DNA from: Ideonella sp.
GTDB lineage: Bacteria; Pseudomonadota; Gammaproteobacteria; Burkholderiales; Burkholderiaceae_C
Direction: 5' to 3'
DNA: 34,357 nucleotides
Assembly (NCBI RefSeq): GCF_016702655.1
Contig: NZ_JADJDO010000029.1
Coordinates: forward strand, 1 to 34,357
Part shown: piece after piece, positions 33,454 through 34,357 of the stretch
Position numbering within the stretch: position 1 is the first letter of the stretch
How the letters are laid out: each line of letters starts with the position of its first letter
Made by a program: the position numbers and the translations under genes
Notes under the pieces: model-generated
Told to the model about the DNA's origin: nothing
Databases searched by the model: none
What the model saw: only the letters and a program-made list of their open reading frames with translations

Positions 33454-34357
33454 TCATGCGAGTGTGGCCTCCGGTTCGGACATGGCCGACACGTCGAGTT
33501 CGCCGGAGATCAGCTTGGGCAGCAGCAGGTCGCCAGGTCGCCCGCAGGTTTGCGTTCTTGACGTGAAGTGTGGCGACGAGCCGCATCATGGACGCCGCGA
33601 TGCGATCGAACGCGGCCACAAGATCGCTGCCGGGCTTTAAGATCCTTGCGTTCTCGAAGTCCTCGGCGCCCACTGCCGGATACGCGGCACCCTTCGCGTG
33701 ATTGACCAAATGCGATACGAGTCGTCGGTGGTCACGCATTGGTAGATGAACGACGATGGTGCCGCAGCAGGTGAAAGTGCAGCGGAGAAGCGGGTTGAAG
33801 AAATCGCCAAGACCCAGTGTTCTGGGTCCAGCACCAGCGCATAGGACTTGCGGTTCGGCCGGCACATGACCCAGATCACGTCACCGTTCCGAACGATCCG
33901 GCGGAAGAGTCAGGGCATCACACATCGGCTCCCTTGCTGTCGATGCTGCCCGTGGACACAGAAGATATGGTCCACGTATCGAATCTCGGTCGGCTCCGCA
34001 CCACGCCGCACACTTCGGGCATTGACTTCGACAAGTTGTCCGAGTGCCGTAACTTCCACCCCTCCGGCACCAACCCGAACTCGACTCACCATCCGGACGC
34101 CCTCGTGGCCGGGGAAGCGGAATCGGACGAACCACTCCTCGTAGATGCGCCGGGCCATCTCCTCCAGGATCGCGATGCGCCGCGTGTTGTTCTCGATCAG
34201 GTCGTCGTAGGCGGAGAGGATCGAGGCAATGCGCTGCTGAACCTCTACCGGCGGGGCGCCAATCGCGAACTGCTTGATGCTCTTGCCGTTCAGGTTGCGT
34301 TTGAGCTCCGCTGATCGCCAGTTTCAGGATCGCGGGCTTGAAGTAGACCAACGAGTA
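33454..34357 (-). pseudogene. hsdS: Type I restriction specificity subunit HsdS, C-terminal part, multiply frameshifted
   Basis: HsdS gives sequence recognition to type I restriction. Pieces read in changing frames from the window end: YFKPAILKLAI; IASILSAYDDLIENNTRRIA; YEEWFVRFRFPGHEGVRM; VTALGQLVEVNARSVRRGAE; SSVSTGSIDSKGAD; VMCRPNRKSYALVLDPE; FIYQCVTTDD; LVNHAKGAAYPAVGAEDFEN; and LLLPKLISGELDVSAM, ending at a TGA at 33454-33456. These are typical of the central conserved region and second recognition domain. At least six frame changes are needed. The 5' part lies outside the window, and hsdM should lie beyond it. Type is given as pseudogene because no intact frame exists here. Confidence 0.85.

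Noticed and set aside
33454..34357. Phase-variable hsdS
   Set aside because: Frame breaks are not in long homopolymers or tandem repeats, and there are too many of them for a switch.

Overview
The window is high-GC DNA from a betaproteobacterium, most likely a Burkholderiales member of the Leptothrix/Rubrivivax/Comamonadaceae kind. This rests on the gene order (infA between secY and rpmJ), the ribosomal protein sequences (for example a GHLGD motif in L3 and a long Gly/Arg/Ala tail on S3), and an intergenic repeat with a CCCCCCGAGGGGG core that I associate with that order. No rRNA is present, so the genus is not fixed.

Region 1 (1-16681) is the str-S10-spc-alpha superoperon on the + strand: the 3' part of tuf, then rpsJ, rplC-rplD-rplW-rplB-rpsS-rplV-rpsC-rplP-rpmC-rpsQ, a peroxiredoxin gene, rplN-rplX-rplE-rpsN-rpsH-rplF-rplR-rpsE-rpmD-rplO-secY-infA-rpmJ, and rpsM-rpsK-rpsD-rpoA-rplQ. 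Two promoter-plus-leader regions (before rplC and before rplN) and several strong hairpins (tuf/rpsJ, rpsK/rpsD, rpoA/rplQ) divide it into likely transcription and regulation units.

Region 2 (16729-20586) holds a NodI/NodJ-type ABC-2 exporter, the membrane thiol reductase DsbD, an initiator tRNA-fMet and a terminator that can serve both strands.

Region 3 (20604-28049) is the most interesting part. A probable seven-gene minus-strand operon encodes a PhnCDE-type oxyanion importer (binding protein, ATPase, two permeases; it resembles the branch annotated as putative selenate transporters), an ATP-grasp ligase, a YHS-domain lipoprotein and a patatin-like protein. It is divergent from egtD, the histidine trimethyltransferase of ergothioneine and selenoneine biosynthesis, and a 9-bp-arm inverted repeat lies between the two. 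This may be a selenium/thiol-imidazole locus with an unassigned ligase.

Region 4 (28060-34357) is an accessory defence island: a type I restriction hsdR carrying an in-frame repeat-derived insertion, a higBA toxin-antitoxin pair with a palindromic operator, a relic of a second hsdR 5' end, a HTH/PIN toxin-antitoxin pair with both genes frameshifted, and a badly broken hsdS that runs off the end of the window.

Many disruptions are single-base losses in short G/C runs (tuf twice, rpsC, hsdR twice, hsdS several times), some of them in essential genes. I read most of these as sequence errors, not biology.
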